Notes: a model not told the origin generated them from the sequence alone. Shown: positions 1 to 6,805, counted from the stretch's first letter. The stretch is 16,628 nt of DNA from Betaproteobacteria bacterium RIFCSPLOWO2_02_FULL_68_150 (GCA_001771975.1 MERE01000160.1:1-16628), one strand, 5' to 3'. Numbers and translations: made by a program.

Positions 1-360
1 TACGACCCGAGGTTCAAGTTCTTCAGTTGGATCTGTCGCATTTCGATCAATGAGTCACTTAATTTGCTGCGCCGCAACGGACGCGAAGAGCAGCTTGACG
101 ACGAGATCGACCTTCCGGATCCTGAATATGTCAATCCGGAAGCGCAGGCGAGTGCAGCGCAGCAATCAGCCCGGATCCAGGGTGCCCTGATGGGAATGAA
201 ACTCGAGCATCGCGTGGTGCTGACGTTGCGCCACTTTTCGGAGTGCAGCTATCGGGAAATCGGGCAGATCTTGGAGATTGACGAGAAGACCGTGAAGTCC
301 CGTCTGTTCGACGCAAGGCAGCGCTTGCGCGAGCTGCTGAAAGACCTTCATAAGGCCTGA
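1..360 (+). CDS. ECF-type RNA polymerase sigma factor, 5'-truncated by window edge
   Basis: An alternative sigma factor of the extracytoplasmic-function class, which directs RNA polymerase to a stress or envelope regulon. The open frame continues from base 1, so the TTG at 64 is not the true start. About 119 residues are visible. Residues 1-30 are the end of sigma-70 region 2 (the YDPRFKFFSWICRISINESL motif, region 2.3/2.4). Residues ~75-115 are region 4 with its helix-turn-helix (CSYREIGQILEIDEKTVKSRL). Roughly the first 60-70 residues lie outside the window, judging by usual ECF length (~180-200). The linker between regions 2 and 4 is acidic and short, as in ECF factors. The stop TGA (358-360) is separated by one base from the ATG of the next gene, an anti-sigma-like protein, which is the classical sigma/anti-sigma arrangement with translational coupling. 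The ECF class is firm. The exact ECF group and regulon cannot be told. Confidence 0.93.
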   Translation, partial: YDPRFKFFSWICRISINESLNLLRRNGREEQLDDEIDLPDPEYVNPEAQASAAQQSARIQGALMGMKLEHRVVLTLRHFSECSYREIGQILEIDEKTVKSRLFDARQRLRELLKDLHKA

Positions 361-361
361 C

Positions 362-1453
362 ATGAATTATCCTAAACAGATCGAGTTGATGCACGCTGTG
401 CTGGATGGCGAGGCCTCCGAGGAGCAGTCCAGGGACCTGGATCGCATCCTTACGACCAATGCCGCAGCAGCCGCAGAATTCAACCAGCTTCGCCAACTAT
501 TTCACGAGGTGAGTCGCGCGCCGGAGGTCAACCCGCCTGACAGGCTGGTAGAGTCCGTCATCGCGCAGGTCCGATTTCACCCCAGACCGCGGGGTTCTGT
601 GAACCAACTTTCTGGGCAGTGGCGTGTAAGTGGCATAGAGTTTGAGCAGCCCCGGGTCGCGAGGTCAGGGGGGATCGCAGGGCACCATCGGACGTCCCGC
701 ATGGGCCAACTTTTGAGGGAGGTAACAATGAATCAGCCGAAGAACGGTTCCAAGGGAAAGCGTAACGTCTGGATTGGCACTGGCCTCGCCGTCATAGCAG
801 TGGCTGTAGCTGGCATTTACGCCTTCGACATCCCGTCCACCAGCGAAGGCATGTCCGGGACGATCGTTCCAGCGCAGCGATACCGTGCTACCCAGAACTC
901 CGCAACGGACATCGGCACCGGTAACCAGGCGGGTGGTCAAACGAGCCAGGCTGGCGGGTCGAGCAACTCGGCACCTACGGGTGCGAGCAACGCCTCGAAC
1001 GCGTCTAACGCGAGCAATGCCTCGAACGCATCCAACGCGAGCAACGCCTCGAACGCATCCAACGCGAGCAACGCCTCGAACGCATCCAACGCGAGCAACG
1101 CCTCGAACGCATCCAATGCGAGCAACGCCTCGAACGCATCCAATGCGAGCAACGCCTCGAACGCATCCAACGCGAGCAACGCCTCGAACGCATCCAATGC
1201 GAGCAACGCCTCGAACGCATCCAATGCAAGCAACGCTTCGAACGCATCCAATGCGAGCAACGCCTCGAACGCATCCAATGCAAGCAACGCTTCGAACGCA
1301 TCCAACGCGAGCAATGCTTCGAACGCGTCCAACGCGAGCAATGCTTCGAACGCGTCCAACGCGAGCAATGCTTCGAACGCGTCCAACGCGAGCAACGCCT
1401 CGAACGCATCCAATGCGAGCAACGCATCCAACGCGAGCAATAGCTCAAACTAG
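362..1453 (+). CDS. Membrane anti-sigma-like protein with a C-terminal (Asn-Ala-Ser) repeat domain
   Basis: A 363-residue open frame whose ATG is preceded by AAGG. Residues 1-70 resemble the cytoplasmic N-terminus of ECF anti-sigma factors (ELMHAVLDGEASEEQ..., then an acidic helix and PPDRLVESVIAQV). It has no HxxxCxxC zinc motif, so it would be a zinc-free type. Residues ~71-121 are a linker rich in Arg and Gly, written with codons unusual for this GC-rich DNA (ATA, AGG, GTA, AGT), so it looks poorly conserved or originally non-coding. A single hydrophobic segment lies at ~135-155 (NVWIGTGLAVIAVAVAGIYAF minus its last residue). After a short GTIVPAQRYRA segment and a Gly/Gln/Ser-rich stretch, residues 208-363 are 51 ASN triplets plus a final SSN. 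The topology would be cytoplasmic anti-sigma, one membrane pass and a disordered exported repeat. A strong Shine-Dalgarno and in-frame ATG at 728 could make a shorter 241-residue product or mark a separate second gene. The anti-sigma role rests mainly on position and the N-terminal pattern. Confidence 0.72.
   Translation: MNYPKQIELMHAVLDGEASEEQSRDLDRILTTNAAAAAEFNQLRQLFHEVSRAPEVNPPDRLVESVIAQVRFHPRPRGSVNQLSGQWRVSGIEFEQPRVARSGGIAGHHRTSRMGQLLREVTMNQPKNGSKGKRNVWIGTGLAVIAVAVAGIYAFDIPSTSEGMSGTIVPAQRYRATQNSATDIGTGNQAGGQTSQAGGSSNSAPTGASNASNASNASNASNASNASNASNASNASNASNASNASNASNASNASNASNASNASNASNASNASNASNASNASNASNASNASNASNASNASNASNASNASNASNASNASNASNASNASNASNASNASNASNASNASNASNASNASNASNASNSSN
715..730 (+). 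promoter_or_regulatory. Strong internal ribosome binding site with in-frame ATG
   Basis: The sequence GAGGGAGG at 715-722 lies five bases before ATG (728-730), better than the site of the annotated start at 362. The ATG is in the same frame as the upstream reading frame (122 codons downstream). It would begin a protein MNQPKNGSKGKRN... with a positively charged N-terminus, one membrane segment and the repeat domain. Either two products are made from one frame, or the frame is really two genes whose spacer happens to lack a stop. Confidence 0.6.
983..1450 (+). repeat. Coding tandem repeat: 27-bp unit, 52 consecutive Asn-Ala-Ser-type triplets
   Basis: The unit encodes ASNASNASN, and the 468 bases hold about 17.3 units. 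Units differ almost only at synonymous third positions (AAC/AAT, GCC/GCT, GCA/GCG). Some variants recur in blocks: 1307-1333, 1334-1360 and 1361-1387 are three identical copies, and the 20-mer at 1221-1240 recurs exactly 54 bp later at 1275-1294. This shows growth by unequal exchange or slippage at the DNA level with selection or constraint on the peptide. The tract contains no stop in several other frames, which produces long spurious open frames on both strands. Copy number may be collapsed or variable in assemblies. Confidence 0.97.
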
Positions 1454-1481
1454 CATTTAGACCGTAGCTCTGCTGCATCGC

Positions 1482-1515
1482 AACCGCCGGCCACCGTGCC
1501 GGCGGTTTGCTTTTG
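1482..1515 (+). terminator. Rho-independent terminator after the sigma/anti-sigma pair
   Basis: A perfect 10-bp stem (AACCGCCGGC at 1482-1491 with its complement at 1498-1507) closes a 6-base loop and is followed by TGCTTTTG. It lies 28 bases past the stop of the repeat protein and 58 bases before the next start. It should end the sigma/anti-sigma transcript, so the protease gene downstream probably has its own promoter or depends on read-through. Confidence 0.85.
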
Positions 1516-1523
1516 AGCGTCAG

Positions 1524-1536
1524 GCAGGTATCCTGC
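1524..1536. promoter_or_regulatory. Short palindrome upstream of the envelope metallopeptidase gene
   Basis: GCAGG-TAT-CCTGC is a perfect 5-bp inverted repeat with a 3-bp centre, 29 bases before the start codon at 1566. It sits where a promoter would be expected between the terminator and the gene. A weak TTGCTT (1507-1512) and TATCCT (1529-1534) pair with 16-bp spacing overlaps it. It could be an operator, but a palindrome this short can arise by chance. Confidence 0.25.
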
Positions 1537-1565
1537 ACCGCCTATTCCGGATGGAGGCGCTTTGC

Positions 1566-4529
1566 ATGCGGGTCTGCGTGCTGTTCCTGCTCCTGACCTT
1601 GTCGCCTGTAGTCGTCACCGCAGACGAGAATCCTCTTGGAATGTCGTACATCGAAACGGAGGATCTCCGGCTGATTTATTTCGATTCGCTTGGTTTCCTT
1701 TCACCGCATACGGTGCGCACCTTCACGAATTCGCTCGCATGGCAGAAAAAGACGTTTGGATGGGTGCCGTCGCAACCCACGACGGTCCTGCTGAAGGATC
1801 TCTCGGACTATGGCAATGCTTCCGCCTTGGTCGCGCCACGCAGCCGGCTCGTCTTCGATATTGCTCCCCAGTCACGGGCGTTCGAAACCTACCCCGCCAG
1901 CGAGCGTATGTACACGCTGATGAACCACGAACTGGTACACGTGGCTCAAGGTGATCTGTCCGCCGAACAAGATCACTTCTGGCGGCGCCTGTTTTTCGGG
2001 AAAGTCGGTCCGCAACCGGATCATCCGGAGTCGTTGCTGTACAGCTACCTCACCATTCCACGGTACACCGCTCCCCGCTGGCTGCTGGAGGGCAGTGCGG
2101 TATTCAGCGAGACCTGGATGAGCGGCGGGCTGGGTCGTGGTCAAAGCGGTTACGACGAGATGGTGTTCCGGGAAATGGTCCGGGACAACGTCCCGTTTTA
2201 CGACCCGCTGGGCCTCGCCTCGCGCGGCATGCGAGTCGACTTCCAGACGGGCGCGAATGCTTACCTTTACGGCACGCGTTTCCTGACGTGGCTCGCTTAC
2301 ACCTACTCTCCCGGGAAGGTCGTTGCCTGGATCCGGCGGGACGAAGGGAGCAAACGTTACTATGCCGATCAGTTTCAGCATGTTTTCGGCATTGCACTTG
2401 AGACGGCGTGGCAGGAATGGGTCGACGCCGAGCGCGAATTCCAGCGGCGCAATCTGGCCGAGGTGCGCAAGTTCCCCGTCACGCCGCACCGCAGGCTTGC
2501 GGGAGCCGCGGCGGGCTCCATATCGAGACTGTTTTACGACGAGTCGAGCGGCGTCCTCTACGGCGCGTTCCGCTATCCTGGTTTCGTCGAACACGTCGGT
2601 GCGCTGGACACCCGAACCGGGACCCTGCGGCGTCTCGCTGATATCAAGCGGCCGATGCATTACCGGGTGGCCTCGTTTGCCTTCGATCCTGCAGGCGGTG
2701 TGGCCTTCTACACGAACGACAACCTCGCGCTCCGCGACCTCATGGCGGTCGACGTGAGGACCGGCGAGGTCCGCATGCTGCTCGAGGATGCGCGCATCGG
2801 CGAGATCGCCTTCAACGCGGCCGACCGTTCCCTCCTAGGGGTTCGCCACCTGAACGGGATCGCGACCCTGGTGCACATCCCGCATCCCTACCGCGAGTGG
2901 AGGGCAGTTCATACTTACCCATGGGAGCACGTCCCGTCAGACCTCGATATCTCGCCTGACGGACGGCTGCTTTCGGCCACGATCAGTGACGACAAGGGGG
3001 AACAGTACCTGCGGGTATGGGAGCTCGCGAAGGTTTTCGCGGGCGACATGACCCCCTTGAGCGAGTTCCGATTCGGCCAGTCGGTACCGGAGAGTTTCGT
3101 CTTTTCCCGCGACGGACGCTACCTGTACGGCAGCAGTTACTACACTGGCGTCTCGAACGTATTTCGCTACGAGGTGGCCACGGGTGAAATCGAGGCCATG
3201 TCCAATGCGGAGTCCGGTTTCTTCCGGCCGATGCCGCTCGCGGACGGCAGAATGGTCATACTGAACTATACATCCGAGGGGTTTGTTCCGGCCGTCATCG
3301 AGCCACGGCCGCTCAAGGACCTGAGTGCGATCAAGTTCCTCGGGGCCGAACTCGCCGCCAGGCACCCTGTCATCACGACGTGGCAGGTGGCGTCCCCCAG
3401 CAGCGTTGAATACGTCAGGATGACGGACCACGGCATTTACTATCCTCCGGAAAGGCTCTCCCTGGTCAACGCTTATCCGGTGCTGCAGGGCTACAAGAAC
3501 TCGGTCGGCCTCGGATATCGCGTCAACTTCGAGGACCCGCTCCGGTTTGCCTCGCTCAGCGTCACTGCCGCATACACGCCCGACAGCCGTCTGCCGAACG
3601 AGGAGAAAACCCACCTGGACCTCCAGTACCGTTACCTCGGCTGGCGAGCGGGTCTTTCGTGGAACAGCTCTGATTTCTACGATATCTTCGGCCCGACCAT
3701 CCGCAGTCGCAAGGGTTTTGCGGCCAAGGTGGGCTTCAACGATCTCCTCATTTACGACGAGCCGCGGCGCTTTGAGCTAAAGACGGAATTCGCCTACTAC
3801 GACCGTCTCGATACACAGTCCCAGTTGCAGAACGTGGCCGCTACCGCGACGCGGCTGCGCACCGGGACAGCGGGTCTGTACTTCACGGACGTGCGCCACT
3901 CGCTCGGGGCGGTCGACGACGAGAAGGGACTGAAATGGCGCGTGGTTGTCAATACCAACCACGCAGGGGGCGATACGATCCCGCAACTGCGGGCCGATGC
4001 GGACCTCGGCTTTGACCTGCCGCTGGCGCACTCGTCGGTGTGGGTTCGCAACACGGCCGGCGTTGCCGACGGCGAGCGCACGAACCCTTACGCGAATTTC
4101 TACTTCGGCGGATTCGGCAACAACTACGTGGATACTACCGCCGAGAAGAGTCTGCGCGAGAATTACGCCTCCGAGAAACGATACCGCGAGCATTACGCCT
4201 TCCCGGGCTTCGACATCAACGGCATCGGCGGGCGCAGCTTCAACCGGCACATGGTGGAGTGGAACCTGCCGCCGCGCGTCTTCGAGTCCGCCGGCACACC
4301 CGCGTTTCACCTCGCGTGGCTGCGGCCGGCCGCGTTTGCCTCGGTGCTCTGGACCGAGCCGGGCAACTCGGCGCAACGGCGCCGCTACGGCAATCTGGGC
4401 GCGCAGGTCGACCTGCGTTTCAACGTACTCCACTGGTACGAAATGACGATGTCGATCGGCTACGCCGTGGGCTACCGGGGCAGCCAGCGCGCCGGCAGTG
4501 AATGGATGATCTCGCTGCAGATCATGTGA
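1566..4529 (+). CDS. Secreted HExxH metallopeptidase-like protein with TolB-type propeller and outer-membrane beta-barrel
   Basis: 987 residues. ATG 1566 is chosen over ATG 1551 because GGAGG (1553-1557) lies 8 bases before it and the product then opens with a signal peptide (MRVCVLFLLLTLSPVVVTA). Residues ~25-300 resemble the peptidase MA / gluzincin type. The zinc motif HELVH is at 121-125, and the WLLEGSAVFSE segment supplies a candidate third ligand, Glu175. The distance is long but usual for this type, where the EGxA motif follows a loop. Residues ~310-590 hold TolB/PD40-like repeats (SPDGRLLSA, SRDGRYLYG, TGEV/TGEI turns), predicting a beta-propeller. From ~635 to the end are alternating, aromatic-rich strands with polar turns, as in a surface-antigen/BamA-like barrel, though the last residue is Met rather than the usual Phe. 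It would sit in the outer membrane with the peptidase and propeller in the periplasm or outside. The substrate is unknown. The architecture is inferred from motifs only. Confidence 0.82.
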   Translation: MRVCVLFLLLTLSPVVVTADENPLGMSYIETEDLRLIYFDSLGFLSPHTVRTFTNSLAWQKKTFGWVPSQPTTVLLKDLSDYGNASALVAPRSRLVFDIAPQSRAFETYPASERMYTLMNHELVHVAQGDLSAEQDHFWRRLFFGKVGPQPDHPESLLYSYLTIPRYTAPRWLLEGSAVFSETWMSGGLGRGQSGYDEMVFREMVRDNVPFYDPLGLASRGMRVDFQTGANAYLYGTRFLTWLAYTYSPGKVVAWIRRDEGSKRYYADQFQHVFGIALETAWQEWVDAEREFQRRNLAEVRKFPVTPHRRLAGAAAGSISRLFYDESSGVLYGAFRYPGFVEHVGALDTRTGTLRRLADIKRPMHYRVASFAFDPAGGVAFYTNDNLALRDLMAVDVRTGEVRMLLEDARIGEIAFNAADRSLLGVRHLNGIATLVHIPHPYREWRAVHTYPWEHVPSDLDISPDGRLLSATISDDKGEQYLRVWELAKVFAGDMTPLSEFRFGQSVPESFVFSRDGRYLYGSSYYTGVSNVFRYEVATGEIEAMSNAESGFFRPMPLADGRMVILNYTSEGFVPAVIEPRPLKDLSAIKFLGAELAARHPVITTWQVASPSSVEYVRMTDHGIYYPPERLSLVNAYPVLQGYKNSVGLGYRVNFEDPLRFASLSVTAAYTPDSRLPNEEKTHLDLQYRYLGWRAGLSWNSSDFYDIFGPTIRSRKGFAAKVGFNDLLIYDEPRRFELKTEFAYYDRLDTQSQLQNVAATATRLRTGTAGLYFTDVRHSLGAVDDEKGLKWRVVVNTNHAGGDTIPQLRADADLGFDLPLAHSSVWVRNTAGVADGERTNPYANFYFGGFGNNYVDTTAEKSLRENYASEKRYREHYAFPGFDINGIGGRSFNRHMVEWNLPPRVFESAGTPAFHLAWLRPAAFASVLWTEPGNSAQRRRYGNLGAQVDLRFNVLHWYEMTMSIGYAVGYRGSQRAGSEWMISLQIM

Positions 4530-4551
4530 TTGAAACCGGTTGCGTGCCGTG

Positions 4552-5565
4552 ATGACGGCCCATGTCCTGGTGCGCGCGCTGTTTGGCCTGCTGCCGGTGC
4601 TGAGTTTTCTCGGCGCACTCCTCTACCTGGACAGCTACAAGCTGGTCAAGCTGCGTGCGGTCGTCGCCGTGGTCGCGTACGGCGCGGTCGTGGCGGGTGC
4701 GAGCTATGCCATGAACGCCCGGATATTCGACTTGGTCGAGATCGAATTCACGATCTTCAGTCGCTATGTCGCACCAGTCACCGAGGAGTTGCTCAAGGGC
4801 CTGCTGATCGTCGCCCTGATCCGCGCTCACCGGATCGGTTTTCTGGTGGATGCCGCGATCTTCGGTTTCGCCGTCGGCACAGGTTTCGCGATGGTCGAGA
4901 ACCTGTACTACCTGCACCTCTTTCCGGACGCGCGCATCGGAACCTGGATCGTGCGCGGCTTCGGCACTGCGATCATGCACGGAGGTGCCACGGCGATATT
5001 CGCCGTGATCGGGCTTGCGATGCTCGATCGGGCGCGAGGCGCGCACTGGCATGCGTATCTTCCGGGGCTTGTCTTCGCAGCCGTGCTGCACTCGGCGTTC
5101 AATCATTTCTTCCTTTCTCCCATGCTCTCGACGCTCGGCATCATCCTGGTATTGCCGCCGCTACTGCACGCGGTGTTCGCGCGCAGCGAGAAGGCGGTCG
5201 GCAACTGGCTCGGCAAGGGCTTCGACGTCGACACTGAAATGCTCGAGCTGATCAACTCGGGACGTCTATCCGACTCTCCGATCGGCACGTACCTGCACGC
5301 ACTCAAGGACAAGTTTCAAGGCACCGTGGTTGCGGACCTGCTCTGTTACCTGCGCCTGTACACCGAGCTTGCACTTCGTGCGAAGGGTGTCCTGATGATG
5401 CGCGAAAGCGGTTTCGAGGTACCGGTGGACGAAGCGACGAAGGAGAAGTTCGCGGAAATGCGCTACCTGGAGGCAAGCATCGGCAAGACCGGACTCATGG
5501 CGATCCAGCCGATGCTGCACATGAGCCACAAAGACTTGTGGCAACTCTACATGCTGGGAAAGTGA
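4552..5565 (+). CDS. PrsW-family intramembrane metalloprotease
   Basis: About 337 residues from ATG 4552. GTG 4549 and TTG 4540 are also possible, since no clear Shine-Dalgarno decides. PrsW proteins are glutamic-type/metallo-like membrane proteases of the CPBP/Abi superfamily. In Bacillus subtilis, PrsW makes the first cut in the anti-sigma factor RsiW. Family motifs are all visible: EELLKG (Glu78-Glu79), FAMVENLYYL (Glu116-Asn117), MHGGAT (His143) and LHSAFNHFF (His180, His185). These are spread over about eight hydrophobic segments in residues 1-212. A soluble C-terminal part of ~125 residues (KAVGNWLGKGFDVDTEMLELI onwards, shortened here) follows and carries no motif I recognise. The gene starts 22 bases after the envelope metallopeptidase, so the two are probably co-transcribed. 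Its position two genes from a membrane anti-sigma factor suggests that protein as a candidate substrate, which is inference only. Confidence 0.88.
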   Translation: MTAHVLVRALFGLLPVLSFLGALLYLDSYKLVKLRAVVAVVAYGAVVAGASYAMNARIFDLVEIEFTIFSRYVAPVTEELLKGLLIVALIRAHRIGFLVDAAIFGFAVGTGFAMVENLYYLHLFPDARIGTWIVRGFGTAIMHGGATAIFAVIGLAMLDRARGAHWHAYLPGLVFAAVLHSAFNHFFLSPMLSTLGIILVLPPLLHAVFARSEKAVGNWLGKGFDVDTEMLELINSGRLSDSPIGTYLHALKDKFQGTVVADLLCYLRLYTELALRAKGVLMMRESGFEVPVDEATKEKFAEMRYLEASIGKTGLMAIQPMLHMSHKDLWQLYMLGK

Positions 5566-5593
5566 ATCGCAGCGCGCCGGCCGATCCGGCTGC

Positions 5594-5853
5594 TCACACG
5601 ATCGTCACCCCACCATCGGCCACGATCGTCTGGCCGGTGATGAACGAGGCCGCGTCGGAGGCAAGGAACGCCGCGATGCCGCCGATTTTGCGTGCTTCCC
5701 CCAGTCGCCGGAGCGGCGTCAGCGCTTCGCGTTCCTGGCGTCGTTTGTCGTCCTCCCACGGCGCGCGCGCGAACTCCGTCACTTGCCGATGCCGCGCGTG
5801 GAACCGGTGACCAGCGCAACCTTGCCGCTCAGGTCGAAGAGGGATTTCGGCAT
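5594..5853 (-). pseudogene. Short-chain dehydrogenase/reductase remnant with large internal deletion
   Basis: Read on the minus strand from ATG 5853, the first 24 codons give a perfect SDR start (MPKSLFDLSGKVALVTGSTR then GIGK, the TGxxxGIG nucleotide-binding loop). A TGA follows at once (5781-5779). Directly at that point, in another frame, begins a typical SDR C-terminus of ~62 residues (TEFARAPWED..., PLRRLGEARKIGGIAAFLAS, FITGQTIVADGGVTIV) ending at TGA 5596-5594. Normal SDRs of this type are ~250 residues, so ~165 residues including the catalytic Ser-Tyr-Lys are gone. The join is at GGCAAG|TGACGGAG. The gene is divergent from an IclR regulator, the usual layout for a regulated SDR. No functional enzyme can be made. 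A misassembly could mimic this. Confidence 0.85.
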
Positions 5854-5858
5854 CGAGG

Positions 5859-5873
5859 TTTCACTATGTGAAA
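5859..5873. promoter_or_regulatory. Perfect palindrome, candidate IclR-type operator
   Basis: TTTCAC-TAT-GTGAAA is a perfect 6-bp inverted repeat with a 3-bp centre in the divergent region between the SDR remnant and the IclR-type gene. It ends five bases upstream of the SDR start codon. IclR-family repressors bind short palindromes in their divergent promoter regions, so this is the likely site controlling the SDR side. Confidence 0.55.
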
Positions 5874-5880
5874 TTGAATA

Positions 5881-5917
5881 CAACTAAGTTGACATGCCCC
5901 GGGGGCGGATGGAATAT
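5881..5917 (+). promoter_or_regulatory. Candidate promoter of the IclR-type gene overlapping a second palindrome
   Basis: A consensus -35 TTGACA (5889-5894) is followed after 17 bases by GAATAT (5912-5917), a weaker -10. The perfect palindrome CAACT-A-AGTTG (5881-5891) overlaps the -35 by three bases. A regulator bound there would block its own transcription, consistent with the autorepression common in the IclR family. The -10 match is poor, so the promoter itself is tentative. Confidence 0.45.
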
Positions 5918-5977
5918 CGAAATGCGAAACACTCCCTTGCCAACCGCTACCGGCACCAACCGAGGAGATCCAAGCCC

Positions 5978-6805
5978 ATGGGCGCACCTGAACCCAACGC
6001 CCCCCTGTCCGCGCCAGGCATCGCCTACAGCTACGAGCACGAGGGCGACCGGCAGTTTGCCACGACGCTCGCGCGCGGACTGGAGGTGCTGCGCTGCTTC
6101 ACGCCGCTCGAGCCGATGCTCGGCAACAAAGAGATCTCGGTGCGCACCGGGCTTCCCAAACCGACCGTCTCGCGACTGACCTACACGCTCACCAAGCTCG
6201 GCTACCTGCGGCACAACATGCGCCTGGGCAAGTACCAGCTCGGTTCCGCAGTGCTGTCGATCGGCTATCCGCTGCTTGCCTCGATGAGCGTGCGACAGAT
6301 CGCCAGACCGCATATGAAGGAACTGGCGGACTATTGCAATGGCTCCGTTTCGATGGGCATCCGCGACCGCCTGAACATGGTCTACGTCGAGTCGTGCCGC
6401 AGCGGCAACGGCATCACCACCCTGCCCGACATCGGCACCGCGGTGCCGATCGCGCAGGCCGCGATCGGCCGCGCCTACCTGGCCGCGTGTACGCCGCCGG
6501 AGCGCGAGGCGCTCCTGAACCAGATGAAGGTCAAGCAGCCCGAGATGTTGCGCAAGTACAGGCTGCAGATCGAGCGCGGCCTTGACGACCTCCGCAGCCG
6601 CGGCTTCTGCAGCTCGGTCGGTGAGCTGCGGCGCGAGGTGCATGCGGTCGGCGTGCCGATGCGGCGCACCATCGATGGCGAAATCGTGTCGTTCAATTGC
6701 GGCGTTCCGGCCTTCATGCTGAAGAAAGGCCAGCTCGAGGAAGATATCGGCCCGCGCCTCGTATCCATGGTGCGCAACCTCGAAGGCGCGCTCGGGATGC
6801 ATTGA
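5978..6805 (+). CDS. IclR-family transcriptional regulator
   Basis: 275 residues from ATG 5978, preceded by GAGGAG at 5962-5967. The frame extends 28 codons further upstream to 5894, but those codons overlap the predicted promoter, so the shorter start is preferred. An N-terminal winged helix-turn-helix (about residues 30-85: TTLARGLEVLRCF, NKEISVRTGLPKPTVSRLT, LTKLGYL) binds DNA. The IclR effector-binding domain occupies ~100-270, with the typical GTAVPIAQAAIGRAYLA and EIVSFNCGVPAF segments. IclR regulators are usually repressors relieved by an aromatic or organic-acid ligand, and the ligand here is unknown. The gene is divergent from an SDR remnant that was probably its original target. If the target is dead, the regulator is either orphaned or controls genes elsewhere, for instance the catabolic cluster at 9.1-12.9 kb. 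Confidence 0.92.
   Translation: MGAPEPNAPLSAPGIAYSYEHEGDRQFATTLARGLEVLRCFTPLEPMLGNKEISVRTGLPKPTVSRLTYTLTKLGYLRHNMRLGKYQLGSAVLSIGYPLLASMSVRQIARPHMKELADYCNGSVSMGIRDRLNMVYVESCRSGNGITTLPDIGTAVPIAQAAIGRAYLAACTPPEREALLNQMKVKQPEMLRKYRLQIERGLDDLRSRGFCSSVGELRREVHAVGVPMRRTIDGEIVSFNCGVPAFMLKKGQLEEDIGPRLVSMVRNLEGALGMH

Noticed and set aside
630..650. Possible sigma-54-like element (TGGCAT...TTGA) inside the anti-sigma frame
   Set aside because: The -24 part is fair, but the invariant GC of the -12 element is GA and it lies inside an open frame; chance is more likely.
885..1538. Long open frames on both strands over the repeat, e.g. antisense LLALDAFEA repeats and sense TRATPRTHP repeats
   Set aside because: A stop-free 27-bp repeat leaves several frames open automatically. 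Only the ASN frame has a sensible upstream start, signal/membrane context and a natural end before a terminator.
5894..5977. 28-codon N-terminal extension of the IclR-type regulator
   Set aside because: It overlaps the likely promoter, and the ATG at 5978 has a better ribosome site.
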